From Flavobacteriaceae bacterium (GTDB taxonomy: Bacteria > Bacteroidota > Bacteroidia > Flavobacteriales > Flavobacteriaceae), in NCBI GenBank assembly GCA_022428005.1, contig JAKMDI010000020.1, positions 1 to 36,004 on the forward strand: 36,004 nucleotides of DNA. The letters run 5' to 3'. The translations under genes were made by a program, and so were the position numbers. Numbering within the stretch: the stretch's first letter is position 1; each line of letters starts with the position of its first letter. Below, in pieces: positions 1-8,027 of the stretch. The notes under the pieces are model-generated. The model was given only the letters and a program-made list of their open reading frames with translations, had not been told where the DNA came from and did not search any database.

Positions 1-638
1 AACTGATAATTAGAACTTACGGGATATCCGTCTCTTTTTGCCCTTAATAAAACCGTTTTTAAAAGACCCAATTGTTTGCCTACAGTTCCTACCCCATAAC
101 ATTTCTCATGAAGTAGATAAGATGAAAAAGCATCTATATCCTGAATCTTAAAATGATCTATAAAAAGAAAAGTATCTTTCTCTAGCTCATACTCTTTTAA
201 AAGTTTTAGTAGATAACTATAGCGTTTAATCGTATTAAGACGAAGCCCGATAGAACCTGTTTTTCTGTTTTTTCTAAATGGGGCTATTTTAATCTGATTT
301 TCTATATTACTTGTAAATCTTAAATTATTGTCATACAAATAATTAACACAGATATTCTTAATAATTAATTTAAACGATTTGTTATCTCGAATTCGGTCTA
401 AATCTTCTGCTTTACGAATCTGAAAACGAACTATTTTAAGTTTTTCATTGATCTTTCCAGCCTCTTTATATCGGGGACTAACCCGCTGATTTTTATCTTG
501 CCAAAAACTGGGATTGATAAAAAGAGGTAGTGGACAGCTTAATTTTTTTCCATTTGAAAGCAGCAAAAAGATATAGATTCGTACCTTTCTTTTTTGAGCC
601 GACAAAAGCCCAAATTCTAATTTTATAAAATCTAACAT
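1..638 (-). CDS. Tyrosine recombinase/phage-type integrase, N-terminal part (runs off the window)
   Basis: An open frame reads leftward from ATG at 638 to the window edge, 212 codons without a stop. The first ~90 residues resemble the Arm DNA-binding domain of Bacteroidetes integrases (LFINPSFWQDKNQRVSP, then a helix rich in K and R). Residues ~140-212 resemble the SAM-like core-binding domain (TIKRYSYLLKLLKEYE and GVGTVGKQLGLLKTVLLRAK). The catalytic domain with its R-H-R-Y residues would lie outside the window, so activity cannot be judged. An in-frame extension is excluded because the ATG at 650 is followed at once by a stop. GC is about 30% over the first 240 bases against about 50% over 240 bases of the next gene (hand counts), which suggests acquired DNA. 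Role inferred: integration or excision of an island lying to the left. Confidence 0.8.
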   Translation of the reverse strand, partial: MLDFIKLEFGLLSAQKRKVRIYIFLLLSNGKKLSCPLPLFINPSFWQDKNQRVSPRYKEAGKINEKLKIVRFQIRKAEDLDRIRDNKSFKLIIKNICVNYLYDNNLRFTSNIENQIKIAPFRKNRKTGSIGLRLNTIKRYSYLLKLLKEYELEKDTFLFIDHFKIQDIDAFSSYLLHEKCYGVGTVGKQLGLLKTVLLRAKRDGYPVSSNYQ

Positions 639-674
639 ATGTTAAATCATGTTATCGTTTTTTCTAATAAATCG

Positions 675-700
675 CTAAGGCGTATTTTTACGCGACTTAG
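675..700. repeat. Imperfect hairpin between the integrase and the rhamnose operon
   Basis: CTAAG-GCGTA, loop TTTT, then TACGC-GA-CTTAG: two 5-bp stem blocks separated on one side by a 2-base bulge. It lies just upstream of the integrase start, in the gap where GC content changes. It could be a recombinase or regulator site, or only an RNA hairpin. No T-run follows on either strand, so it is not a typical terminator. Confidence 0.4.
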
Positions 701-766
701 ACTATATAAGATACGTTATTCTATGTTAGAAAACAAGAAAAACCCAGTATTTATAGGGGTTAACAG

Positions 767-774
767 TAGATTTG
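767..774 (+). promoter_or_regulatory. Putative Bacteroidetes -7 element for rfbA
   Basis: TAGATTTG matches the Bacteroidetes -7 consensus TAnnTTTG exactly and ends 22 bases before the rfbA ATG. No clear TTG -33 element sits 19-21 bases upstream, so the call rests on the -7 box and its position. Confidence 0.45.
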
Positions 775-796
775 AATTTAAAGCTGGAATAGAAAA

Positions 797-1663
797 ATGA
801 AAGGCATCCTCCTTGCTGGCGGTGCGGGCACCCGATTACACCCGGTCACCAAAGCCGTGTCCAAACAACTCCTGCCGGTTTATGACAAACCCATGGTCTA
901 TTACCCCCTTTCTATTTTAATGTCAGCGGGGATCCAGGAGGTATTGCTTATCAGCACCCCCACCGATCTTCCCGACTATCAAAGATTACTGGAAGACGGC
1001 AGTCAGCTGGGTATAAAAATTGAATATGCCGAACAAAAAGCGCCCAACGGGCTGGCGGAGGCGTTTATCATTGGGGAAGACTTTATAGGTTCAGACGGCG
1101 TTTGTTTGGTACTGGGCGACAATATTTTTTATGGGGAGGGACTCAATCCTTTGATGCATGAGGCGGTAAACCAATCTAAAATGGCCACTGTTTTTGGCTA
1201 TACCGTAAAAGACCCCCAGCGCTATGGCGTCATCGATTTCGACGCTGCTGGAAAAGCCCTGTCTATTGAAGAAAAACCCCAGTACCCCAAAAGCGACAAG
1301 GCAGTAGTTGGTTTGTATTTCTACCCCAATGAGGTAGTGGAAATCGCAAAAAACGTAAAACCCAGCGCACGTGGGGAATTAGAAATAACGGCGGTCAATC
1401 AAGCCTTTTTAGAACAAGGCAAACTACAGGTCAAAATTTTGGGCAGAGGTCTCGCTTGGTTAGATACCGGTACCCATGAGTCTTTGATCGAAGCGGGACA
1501 ATTCATCCATACGGTGGAAAAAAGACAAGGCCTTAAGGTCGCCTGCTTAGAAGAAATTGCCTATGAAAAAGGGTGGATCTCCAAAGACCAACTTATAGAA
1601 ATGGCCCAAGAGTTGTCCAAAACGGAATACGGCCAGTACCTGCTGGACCGTTATCAAAAATAA
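797..1663 (+). CDS. rfbA: Glucose-1-phosphate thymidylyltransferase
   Basis: First step of dTDP-L-rhamnose synthesis: glucose 1-phosphate + dTTP gives dTDP-glucose, in the cytoplasm. The nucleotidyltransferase signature GGAGTRLHP is at residues 8-16, [12 protein letters not shown] at 22-33 and the metal-binding region GDNIFYG at 107-113. At 288 residues it has the usual length of the RmlA family. The ATG at 797 is preceded by an A-rich stretch and places the glycine-rich loop at the normal distance from the N-terminus. It is the first gene of a four-gene operon; rfbC starts 7 bases after its stop. The product feeds rhamnose into O-antigen or exopolysaccharide. Confidence 0.96.
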   Translation: MKGILLAGGAGTRLHPVTKAVSKQLLPVYDKPMVYYPLSILMSAGIQEVLLISTPTDLPDYQRLLEDGSQLGIKIEYAEQKAPNGLAEAFIIGEDFIGSDGVCLVLGDNIFYGEGLNPLMHEAVNQSKMATVFGYTVKDPQRYGVIDFDAAGKALSIEEKPQYPKSDKAVVGLYFYPNEVVEIAKNVKPSARGELEITAVNQAFLEQGKLQVKILGRGLAWLDTGTHESLIEAGQFIHTVEKRQGLKVACLEEIAYEKGWISKDQLIEMAQELSKTEYGQYLLDRYQK

Positions 1664-1670
1664 GGCCCGG

Positions 1671-2243
1671 ATGACCATTACACCCACAGCACTTCCCGAG
1701 GTACTAATGATTCAGCCCAAAAAATTTGAGGACGACAGAGGCTGGTTTATGGAAAGCTTTAGGCGCGATCTTTTGGAAAAAGCCGCAGGTCATTCAATCG
1801 ATTTTTGCCAAGACAACAGCGCCCATTCCCAATATGGCGTAATCCGAGGCTTGCACTATCAAATGCCGCCCCATGCGCAGTCCAAACTGGTTTCTGTCCA
1901 ACACGGTAAAATTTTAGATGTAGTGGTGGACATTCGGAAAGGGTCACCATATTTTGGCCAGTACATCGCTGTGGAGCTGAGCACTAAAAACCAGAAACAG
2001 CTTTTTATCCCACGAGGTTTTGCCCATGGCTATGCCTGCTTGAGTGAGACCTCTTTGGTGTCCTACAAAGTAGATCATTTCTACAACAAAGCTTCTGAAG
2101 GGAGTATCGCCTATGACGACCCCCAGCTAAACATCGACTGGCAAACCCCCAAAGCACAACAATCCCTCTCTCCAAAAGATCGGGTACACCCCTTGTTGGC
2201 GGAGGCGCGCCTTTTTGATTACAACCTATCGCAGTATGATTAA
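1671..2243 (+). CDS. rfbC: dTDP-4-dehydrorhamnose 3,5-epimerase
   Basis: Third step of the rhamnose pathway: epimerises dTDP-4-keto-6-deoxyglucose at C3 and C5. The 190-residue cupin-type protein carries the family signature RGLHYQ at 59-64, with His62 as the expected catalytic base, and Tyr138 in HFYNK as the likely acid. IPRGFAHGY at 113-121 is the conserved RmlC strand. It lies 7 bases after rfbA, and its last bases overlap the start of rfbD by 8 nt, so translational coupling is likely. Length and motifs are ordinary. Confidence 0.96.
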   Translation: MTITPTALPEVLMIQPKKFEDDRGWFMESFRRDLLEKAAGHSIDFCQDNSAHSQYGVIRGLHYQMPPHAQSKLVSVQHGKILDVVVDIRKGSPYFGQYIAVELSTKNQKQLFIPRGFAHGYACLSETSLVSYKVDHFYNKASEGSIAYDDPQLNIDWQTPKAQQSLSPKDRVHPLLAEARLFDYNLSQYD

Positions 2244-3096
2244 AGTGCTCATCATCGGCGCTTCAGGTCAGTTGGGACAATCCTTTCAATATTGGGCGCC
2301 TCATTTTCCCGGCTATAAATTCCTTTTTAAAGACCTTCCAGAGTTCGACCTCATGGACCAGATGGCAGTATCGGCCTATTTTATGGAAACATCCATAAAT
2401 ATAGTAATTAACTGTGCGGCTTATACGGCAGTGGATCTTGCAGAAAAAGAGCAGGATTTGGCCAAAAAAGTGAATACCGATGCAGTAGCACTGCTGTGCG
2501 ATTTATCAAAAAAACATCAGTTTAAGTTGGTTCATTTTTCTACTGACTATGTTTTTGACGGAACCGCCAACGCTCCCTATCGGGAAGACCATCCGGTAAA
2601 TCCCATCGGCGTGTATGGCAAAACGAAAGCTGCAGCAGAGGCCATAATCCAAGCCGCAGCCATTGACAGTTGGATCATCCGCACTTCTTGGCTGTTCAGC
2701 CCCTATGGAAAAAACTTTGTAAAAACCATTTTTTCTTTATTGCAAAACAAGGAAAAAATTGACGTGGTCTCAGACCAAACGGGAAGCCCAACATACGCAA
2801 TGGATTTGGCCGAAGCCACCCTCAAGGCAATAGACCAAAACCCTGAATTCACTGGGGTGCACCGCTATCATTTTAGCAACAGCGGGGAAACCTCCTGGTA
2901 TGGTCTTGCTGTGGAAATCAAAAAATTAAACCACAGCAGCTGCAGGGTAAATCCCTTGACCACCGCCGATTACCCTACTGCAGCAGCGCGGCCAAAATAT
3001 ACGGTGCTCAGTGGTGAAAAAATAAAAAAGGAGTTTAACTTGACCCCCCGATCGTGGGAATCGGCATTGGAAGCTTGTTTGAAAAAAATCAAATGA
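2236..3096 (+). CDS. rfbD: dTDP-4-dehydrorhamnose reductase
   Basis: Last step of the pathway: NAD(P)H-dependent reduction to dTDP-L-rhamnose. This is an SDR-family protein with the Rossmann loop GASGQLG at residues 8-14, STDYVFDG at 102-109 and the catalytic pair in YGKTK at 127-131. I chose ATG 2236 over the in-frame upstream ATG 2215 because it puts MIKVLIIGASG directly at the N-terminus, as in the family, and overlaps the rfbC stop by only 8 nt. This gives 286 residues. Its TGA overlaps the ATG of rfbB as ATGA. Confidence 0.95.
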   Translation: MIKVLIIGASGQLGQSFQYWAPHFPGYKFLFKDLPEFDLMDQMAVSAYFMETSINIVINCAAYTAVDLAEKEQDLAKKVNTDAVALLCDLSKKHQFKLVHFSTDYVFDGTANAPYREDHPVNPIGVYGKTKAAAEAIIQAAAIDSWIIRTSWLFSPYGKNFVKTIFSLLQNKEKIDVVSDQTGSPTYAMDLAEATLKAIDQNPEFTGVHRYHFSNSGETSWYGLAVEIKKLNHSSCRVNPLTTADYPTAAARPKYTVLSGEKIKKEFNLTPRSWESALEACLKKIK

Positions 3097-4097
3097 AAAA
3101 CAAATCAATTTTAATCACAGGAGGCGCGGGTTTTATAGGATCTCATCTCGTCCGTTTGATGGTCAATAAATACCCCGACACCCAGATCGTAAATCTTGAC
3201 GCCCTTACCTATGCTGGTGATACGGCAAAGCTGAGTGAGTTCGAGGGGCGATCTCACTACCACTTTGTCCACGGAGACATCACCGATGCTCATTTGGTAA
3301 AAAGCCTTTTTTCAACTTATGAATTCGACGGGGTGATTCACCTTGCTGCAGAATCGCATGTAGATCAGTCCATCAAAAAGCCTTTAAATTTTGCCCAGAC
3401 CAATGTGATGGGAACCCTTACGCTTCTGGAGGCCGCCCGCAGGACATGGGAAGGAGATTATAAAGGTAAAATGTTTTACCACGTATCTACGGACGAGGTC
3501 TATGGCAGTTTGGGTGCCGAGGGTAAATTTACCGAGGACACGCCCTACGATCCCCGATCTCCTTATTCCGCCTCTAAAGCGGCTTCAGATCATTTTGTTA
3601 GGGCCTATTTTCATACCTATGGCCTGCCGGTGGTTTTGTCCAACTGCTCTAATAATTATGGTCCCGATCAGTACCCAGAAAAACTCATTCCGCTTTTTAT
3701 TCAAAACATCGTTGCGGAAAAACCCCTTCCGGTCTATGGTGATGGCCAAAACGTTAGGGATTGGCTCTATGTCACAGATCATGTGGAGGCCATTGATTTG
3801 ATTTTTCACAAAGGAGCTGTAGGGACAACCTACAATATCGGGGGCAATAATGAGATAAAGAATATTGATATTGTGGCGCAGCTTATTGAGATTTCAGACC
3901 GCTACTTAGGACGGCCAGAGGGGTATTCAAAAAAACTTATTCAATATGTTACCGACCGATTGGGTCACGATTTTCGTTATGCTATAGACGCCTCAAAAAT
4001 CAAAAATGCGTTGGGTTGGACACCCCAGACAACTTTCGAAATAGGGATAGAACAAACCGTAAAATGGTATTTAAAACAGTTCAATGCCCTTCCCTAA
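3093..4097 (+). CDS. rfbB: dTDP-glucose 4,6-dehydratase
   Basis: Second step of the pathway: NAD-dependent conversion of dTDP-glucose to dTDP-4-keto-6-deoxyglucose. The extended SDR fold shows GGAGFIG at residues 10-16, STDEVYG at 132-138 (the D-E pair of the dehydratase active site) and YSASK at 158-162. ATG 3093 gives MKNKSILITGG and a 4-base overlap with rfbD; a longer frame from 3054 would add 13 residues inside rfbD and is less likely. It is 334 residues, normal for RmlB. As the last gene of the operon it is followed by about 95 bases that carry the rplU promoter. Confidence 0.96.
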   Translation: MKNKSILITGGAGFIGSHLVRLMVNKYPDTQIVNLDALTYAGDTAKLSEFEGRSHYHFVHGDITDAHLVKSLFSTYEFDGVIHLAAESHVDQSIKKPLNFAQTNVMGTLTLLEAARRTWEGDYKGKMFYHVSTDEVYGSLGAEGKFTEDTPYDPRSPYSASKAASDHFVRAYFHTYGLPVVLSNCSNNYGPDQYPEKLIPLFIQNIVAEKPLPVYGDGQNVRDWLYVTDHVEAIDLIFHKGAVGTTYNIGGNNEIKNIDIVAQLIEISDRYLGRPEGYSKKLIQYVTDRLGHDFRYAIDASKIKNALGWTPQTTFEIGIEQTVKWYLKQFNALP

Positions 4098-4144
4098 GTC
4101 CACACAATCAATCATTTTGATGATTTAAATTAAGTTTTTCAAGC

Positions 4145-4174
4145 TTGGTTTTGATATCAAAATAATTATCTTTG
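4145..4174 (+). promoter_or_regulatory. Putative promoter of rplU-rpmA
   Basis: TTG at 4145-4147, 19 bases, then TATCTTTG at 4167-4174: an exact match to the Bacteroidetes -33/-7 pattern with the preferred spacing. The -7 box ends 19 bases before the rplU ATG. Confidence 0.7.
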
Positions 4175-4193
4175 CATTCCAAAATTATAAACT

Positions 4194-4793
4194 ATGTACG
4201 CAATTGTAGAGATAGCAGGGCAGCAATTTAAAGTTGCGAAAGACCAGAAGCTCTTTGTACATCGTTTGCAAGACAAAGAAGGAAGCAAAGTTTCCTTTGA
4301 CAAAGTGTTTTTGTTAGACGATGGAAAAAAAGTGACTGTTGGCGCCCCGGCTATAAGCGGCGCTGCGGTAGAAGCAAAAGTCGTGGGTCACCTCAAGGGG
4401 GACAAAGTTATTGTTTTTAAGAAAAAACGCCGTAAAGGCTATCGGGTCAAAAATGGACACCGCCAGTCGCTCACGGAATTGATGATTGAAAAAATTGTCG
4501 CTACAGGTGCTAAGCCTGTGCTAAAAGCTGCTGAAAAACCAGCGGCAAAAGCTAGCACACCGGCCAAACCTGCTGCTGAAAAGAAAGCCCCTGCCAAAGC
4601 GGCTCCAAAAAAAGCTGCAGCAGCACCCAAGGCTGAAAAAGTAACGCCAGCCAAGAAGGCACCAGCAAAAGCTAAAGACGCTGATCTTGCCTCAATGACG
4701 GTTGCACAGCTCAAAGCGGTTGCCAAAGAAAAAGGAATAGCCGGATATACCAGTATGAAAAAAGCGGAGCTATTGGCTGCGTTAAGCAAATAG
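4194..4793 (+). CDS. rplU: 50S ribosomal protein L21 with long C-terminal extension
   Basis: L21 binds 23S rRNA in the large subunit. Residues 1 to ~104 are a complete L21 ([14 protein letters not shown] at the start, [15 protein letters not shown] near 76-90). The family is usually ~100-105 residues, so about 95 extra residues follow. The first part of the tail (about 105-162) is an Ala/Lys/Pro low-complexity linker. The last ~35 residues ([19 protein letters not shown], then [13 protein letters not shown]) look like a small helix-extended-helix SAP/Rho-N type nucleic-acid-binding motif. This is inference from pattern, not a search. rpmA starts 24 bases downstream, forming the usual L21-L27 operon. 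Confidence 0.95.
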   Translation: MYAIVEIAGQQFKVAKDQKLFVHRLQDKEGSKVSFDKVFLLDDGKKVTVGAPAISGAAVEAKVVGHLKGDKVIVFKKKRRKGYRVKNGHRQSLTELMIEKIVATGAKPVLKAAEKPAAKASTPAKPAAEKKAPAKAAPKKAAAAPKAEKVTPAKKAPAKAKDADLASMTVAQLKAVAKEKGIAGYTSMKKAELLAALSK

Positions 4794-4817
4794 AAATAAC
4801 CCTAAAAAAACAACAAG

Positions 4818-5078
4818 ATGGCACATAAAAAAGGAGTAGGGAGCTCCAAAAACGGAAGAGAATCAGAATCGAAACGCTTGGGCGTTAAGATTTTTGGTGG
4901 CCAAGCTGCACGTGCAGGAAATATCATTGTACGCCAACGGGGCACCGCCCACAACCCAGGAGAAAATGTTTACCTAGGAAAAGACCACACCCTTCATGCC
5001 AAAGTGGATGGATTGGTTAAATTCACCAAGAAAAGAAACAATAAATCATATGTCTCCATTGAACCTTTTGAGGCATAA
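4818..5078 (+). CDS. rpmA: 50S ribosomal protein L27
   Basis: L27 reaches towards the peptidyl transferase centre with its N-terminal tail. The 86-residue protein starts [20 protein letters not shown], the standard mature N-terminus, so there is no cleavable Firmicute-type leader. LGVKIFGGQ and [11 protein letters not shown] are family signatures. It is co-transcribed with rplU and followed by a strong hairpin terminator 18 bases after the stop. Confidence 0.97.
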   Translation: MAHKKGVGSSKNGRESESKRLGVKIFGGQAARAGNIIVRQRGTAHNPGENVYLGKDHTLHAKVDGLVKFTKKRNNKSYVSIEPFEA

Positions 5079-5096
5079 AATAAGTTACCCCCCTAC

Positions 5097-5130
5097 AAAA
5101 AAACCCGCCAATTGGCGGGTTTTTTGTTTT
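5097..5130. terminator. Bidirectional intrinsic terminator (rpmA / DUF2442)
   Basis: AAACCCGCCAATTGGCGGGT (5101-5120) is part of a perfect palindrome flanked by an A-run on the left and a T-run on the right. It therefore has a U-tract in both transcripts: it ends rplU-rpmA on the plus strand and the DUF4160-DUF2442 pair on the minus strand. Confidence 0.92.
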
Positions 5131-5145
5131 ACACAGTATTAAGAT

Positions 5146-5388
5146 TTATTTTTTAAAGAGCTCACTCCCAGAATACAATGCTTCAGGATCAATATCCGCC
5201 CCATTTTCCCATTCTATTGTATCAAAGCTAACTCGAACACGGTTGAATTTATCCTCATCAGTAAGCTCTTTAAAAACCCCTTTCTTTAGGTTAGGCCTCA
5301 TATTGTAAATTTTTTTTTCTCCCGAAGCAAAAGTTAAAAGAAGTTTGAAATCTTTAAGGGGCACAACACTTTTTACACGATACTTCAT
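5146..5388 (-). CDS. DUF2442 family small protein
   Basis: An 80-residue protein matching the DUF2442 pattern: an N-terminal YRVKSVVPLKDFKLLLTF strand pair, a middle FKELTDEDKFNRVRV and a C-terminal IEWENGADIDPEALY. The function of the family is not established. The gene lies 55 bases downstream of a DUF4160 gene on the same strand. The two families are often found side by side, and I recall toxin-antitoxin-like behaviour being suspected from that pairing. No signal peptide or membrane segment is seen. Confidence 0.8.
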   Translation of the reverse strand: MKYRVKSVVPLKDFKLLLTFASGEKKIYNMRPNLKKGVFKELTDEDKFNRVRVSFDTIEWENGADIDPEALYSGSELFKK

Positions 5389-5443
5389 ATTTTTAATTTA
5401 AAGGCTTTATCGGGAAAGGCGTTTCTTGATTTTGACATAGAGT

Positions 5444-5659
5444 CTAATTTGCATTGAGTTCTTCTTTATGAATCTCAATCCAAGCTTGTATCATGCGTTT
5501 TTGCTTTAAAGGCATTTTCCCTTTAAGAATAGTGCCGTTAGTTATATTAAAAGAAGCCGTTGTACTTTGATAATACGCGTGAATATGTGGAGGATTGTGC
5601 TCTTTTGGAGCAAAATACATTCTGATAACAATCCCAAAAAACATTGAAATGGTTGGCAT
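5444..5659 (-). CDS. DUF4160 family small protein
   Basis: A 71-residue protein that matches DUF4160: MPTISMFFGIVIRMYFAPKE followed by the hallmark HNPPHIHAYY and a C-terminal helix KRMIQAWIEIHKEELN. Two histidines in PPHIHA are conserved in the family, though no activity is firmly assigned. It is the first gene of the pair with the DUF2442 gene. No clear TAnnTTTG box was found in the ~90 bases between it and ahcY, so read-through from ahcY is possible. Confidence 0.8.
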   Translation of the reverse strand: MPTISMFFGIVIRMYFAPKEHNPPHIHAYYQSTTASFNITNGTILKGKMPLKQKRMIQAWIEIHKEELNAN

Positions 5660-5750
5660 AACAATTTAAATACTACCTTAAATGTAAAAAATCATTTAAA
5701 AATAGAACTATTGATAGCTAAATAAGCATATCAGAAGGAAAGCGAATTAA

Positions 5751-7073
5751 TTAATATCGGTAATACTCAGGTTTAAAAGGTCCTTTTACCGAAACCCCGA
5801 TGTAGTCAGCTTGGTCTGGTGACAAGTCATCCAGTTCAACCCCAAGGTGGTCCAAATGCAAGGCCGCTACTTTTTCATCCAAGTGTTTGGGCAACATATA
5901 CACCTGGTTTTCGTATTGATCGGGATGGTTCCACAACTCGATCTGGGCCAGGGTTTGGTTGGTAAAGGAATTGCTCATCACAAAACTGGGGTGTCCCGTA
6001 GCACAACCCAAATTCACCAATCGGCCTTCTGCCAAAACGATCAATTCTTTTCCTTGTTCTAAGGTGTAAAGATCTACCTGAGGCTTTATCTCTACTTTGG
6101 AATGACCATAGTTTTCGTTGAGCCAAGCCATGTCTATTTCGTTGTCGAAATGGCCTATGTTACATACTATGGCTTTGTCTTTTAGTGCCAAGAAATATTC
6201 CTTTCTCAGTATGTCTTTGTTCCCAGTGGCGGTCACCACTATATCGGCATTGCCAATCACGTGGGATAGTTTTTTTACTTCATAACCGTCCATGGCCGCT
6301 TGTAAGGCACAAATGGGATCAATTTCTGTGACGGTGACAATGGCGCCAGCGCCTCTAAAAGAAGCGGCAGTTCCTTTTCCAACATCGCCATATCCTGCAA
6401 CAACAACCCTTTTACCTGCCAGCATCACATCGGTAGCACGGCGAATGGCATCGACCGCACTTTCTTTACAACCATATTTATTGTCGAATTTTGACTTGGT
6501 AACAGAATCGTTTACATTGATGGCGGGAAGGGGTAAGGTGCCATTTTTCATTCTTTCATACAAACGGTGGACTCCAGTAGTGGTCTCTTCAGACAAGCCG
6601 TTGATGTTTTCTACCAGTTCGGGGTAGTGATCCAATACCAAATTCGTCAGATCTCCTCCGTCATCCAATATCATATTTAGCGGCTCGCGCTCTTCTCCGA
6701 AAAATAGGGTTTGCTCTATACACCAGTCAAATTCTTCCTCGTTCATTCCTTTCCAGGCATAAACGGGAATTCCCGCAGCGGCAATGGCAGCAGCAGCATG
6801 GTCTTGTGTTGAAAAAATATTACAAGAACTCCAGGTTACCTCAGCACCCAAAGCCGTAAGGGTTTCGATCAGTACTGCCGTTTGGATGGTCATGTGCAAG
6901 CACCCAGCGATTCGAGCTCCTTCTAAGGGCTGACTTTCACCGTATTCTTTTCGCAATGCCATCAAGCCAGGCATCTCTGCTTCCGCAAGTTTAATTTCTC
7001 TTCTCCCATACTCCGCCAAGGACATGTCCTTAACTTTGTAGGGCAAATAAGTGGAGGCTACTTTAGTTCCCAT
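5751..7073 (-). CDS. ahcY: S-adenosyl-L-homocysteine hydrolase
   Basis: Splits S-adenosylhomocysteine into adenosine and homocysteine in the activated methyl cycle, NAD-dependent and cytoplasmic. The 440-residue protein shows the NAD loop GYGDVGKG at 227-234, the substrate region [13 protein letters not shown] around 186-198, and the C-terminal PFKPEYYRY that completes the neighbouring NAD site in the tetramer. The frame is open for 45 more codons upstream, but that stretch would cross the promoter and the divergent PPTase start; ATG 7073 gives the family N-terminus and lies 27 bases after a good -7 box. Confidence 0.96.
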   Translation of the reverse strand: MGTKVASTYLPYKVKDMSLAEYGRREIKLAEAEMPGLMALRKEYGESQPLEGARIAGCLHMTIQTAVLIETLTALGAEVTWSSCNIFSTQDHAAAAIAAAGIPVYAWKGMNEEEFDWCIEQTLFFGEEREPLNMILDDGGDLTNLVLDHYPELVENINGLSEETTTGVHRLYERMKNGTLPLPAINVNDSVTKSKFDNKYGCKESAVDAIRRATDVMLAGKRVVVAGYGDVGKGTAASFRGAGAIVTVTEIDPICALQAAMDGYEVKKLSHVIGNADIVVTATGNKDILRKEYFLALKDKAIVCNIGHFDNEIDMAWLNENYGHSKVEIKPQVDLYTLEQGKELIVLAEGRLVNLGCATGHPSFVMSNSFTNQTLAQIELWNHPDQYENQVYMLPKHLDEKVAALHLDHLGVELDDLSPDQADYIGVSVKGPFKPEYYRY

Positions 7074-7100
7074 AGTTGTATCTTTATTTGCAATTTTATG

Positions 7101-7130
7101 CAAAAGTACGCACTTTAATTTCAATATCAA
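7101..7130 (-). promoter_or_regulatory. Putative ahcY promoter abutting the PPTase start
   Basis: On the minus strand TTG (7130-7128), 19 bases, then TACTTTTG (7108-7101), an exact TAnnTTTG box at standard spacing. The -33 end of this promoter touches the ATG of the divergent gene at 7131. Confidence 0.65.
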
Positions 7131-7760
7131 ATGCCATTGCACCAAAGGATCAAAACGGATAAGGAAACAGAAATATGGATTTGGCATATTGAAGAAGGTG
7201 TGGACCAACTTCGCAAAGACCTTCGTTTAACCGAGGCCGACCAAAACCGTTTTGAAAAGAGGAAGAGTACGAACCACCAAAAGGGCTTTTTGGCAACGAG
7301 AAAATTATTGGTCAGCGCAGGAATTCCGCCCAATAACCTATCCCATAACAATAATGGCATTCCGGAATTGGAAACAGGACAGCACATTTCTATTTCACAT
7401 GCCAAAACGGTGGCAGCAATTGCACTGGGGAAGGACAGTCTGGGGATAGACGTAGAGACCTACAGGATCAATATTCAAACGATTGCCCCTCGTTTTTTAC
7501 ACACCGCGGAAGGGTTTGCCCTGGCGGGGGAGCTGTCCATTGAAAAACTGACCCTGGTATGGACGGCAAAGGAAGCGCTCTACAAAGCCCTCAAACAGAA
7601 AGGAATTGATTTTTCACAACAGTTGTGTGTGGCACCATTCCAGTGGGGGGACAACAAGGGCAGTGCGAAAGTTATTTTTCCTGACAAAACCCTCAATTTT
7701 TCCCTTAATTTTGTAATCGAAAATGATTATTGCGCTACGTTGGCCACTCATAAAAAATAA
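7131..7760 (+). CDS. 4'-phosphopantetheinyl transferase superfamily protein (Sfp/AcpT type)
   Basis: Transfers the phosphopantetheine arm of CoA to a carrier-protein serine. The two Mg/CoA-binding motifs of the Sfp class are present: GIDVE at residues 105-109 and WTAKEALYK at 144-152, with [14 protein letters not shown] at 86-98 as the preceding conserved SHA segment. At 209 residues it is a typical size for the two-domain Sfp type rather than the short AcpS type. The partner carrier protein is not in the window; fatty acid ACP or a polyketide/flexirubin-type ACP are both possible. The next gene starts 6 bases after the stop, so it probably heads the operon through to 9170. Confidence 0.9.
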   Translation: MPLHQRIKTDKETEIWIWHIEEGVDQLRKDLRLTEADQNRFEKRKSTNHQKGFLATRKLLVSAGIPPNNLSHNNNGIPELETGQHISISHAKTVAAIALGKDSLGIDVETYRINIQTIAPRFLHTAEGFALAGELSIEKLTLVWTAKEALYKALKQKGIDFSQQLCVAPFQWGDNKGSAKVIFPDKTLNFSLNFVIENDYCATLATHKK

Positions 7761-7766
7761 AAATTC

Positions 7767-8027
7767 ATGAAAATTTCTGTTGAACTGACCTTACTCCCCC
7801 TTAACGATGAATTTAAAACATCCATAAAAGAGTTTATTGTGCAATTGAGAACCCTGGGGTTTAAGGTCTTGGAAAACCCTATGAGCACCCAAGTATACGG
7901 GGAGTATGACGCTTTAATGCCCGCATTGCAAGCCGCCATCAAAACCAGTTTTGAACGGGAGGAAGCTGTGGTATTGAACCTGAAAATCATCAAAGGAGAC
8001 CGCAGCGGATATGTCCCCAATTTTTGA
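7767..8027 (+). CDS. Thiamine-binding protein (MTH1187/YkoF family)
   Basis: An 86-residue ferredoxin-like domain protein. MKISVELTLLPLND at the start and STQVYGEYDALMPALQAAI in the middle match the MTH1187/YkoF (DUF77) family, whose YkoF member binds thiamine or its pyrimidine moiety. No signal peptide, so cytoplasmic. It overlaps the next gene (PnuC-type permease) by 17 nt, which suggests translational coupling and a shared role in thiamine handling. The ligand itself is inferred from family and context (TPP riboswitch 1.2 kb downstream). Confidence 0.8.
   Translation: MKISVELTLLPLNDEFKTSIKEFIVQLRTLGFKVLENPMSTQVYGEYDALMPALQAAIKTSFEREEAVVLNLKIIKGDRSGYVPNF

Noticed and set aside
633-644. The palindrome TAACATATGTTA at the integrase start, echoed as AACATATGTT at the thiL start (35449-35458)
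   Set aside because: Both come from AACAT placed before ATGTT; a 10-base match at two starts in AT-rich leaders can arise by chance.
4110-4125. AATCAT-TTTG-ATGATT after rfbB as a terminator
   Set aside because: Short AT-only stem with no T-run, too weak for an intrinsic terminator.
4439-4789. A 116-codon minus-strand Ala/Phe-rich frame within rplU
   Set aside because: It is the complement of the Lys/Ala repeats in the L21 tail, so the open frame is a product of low complexity.
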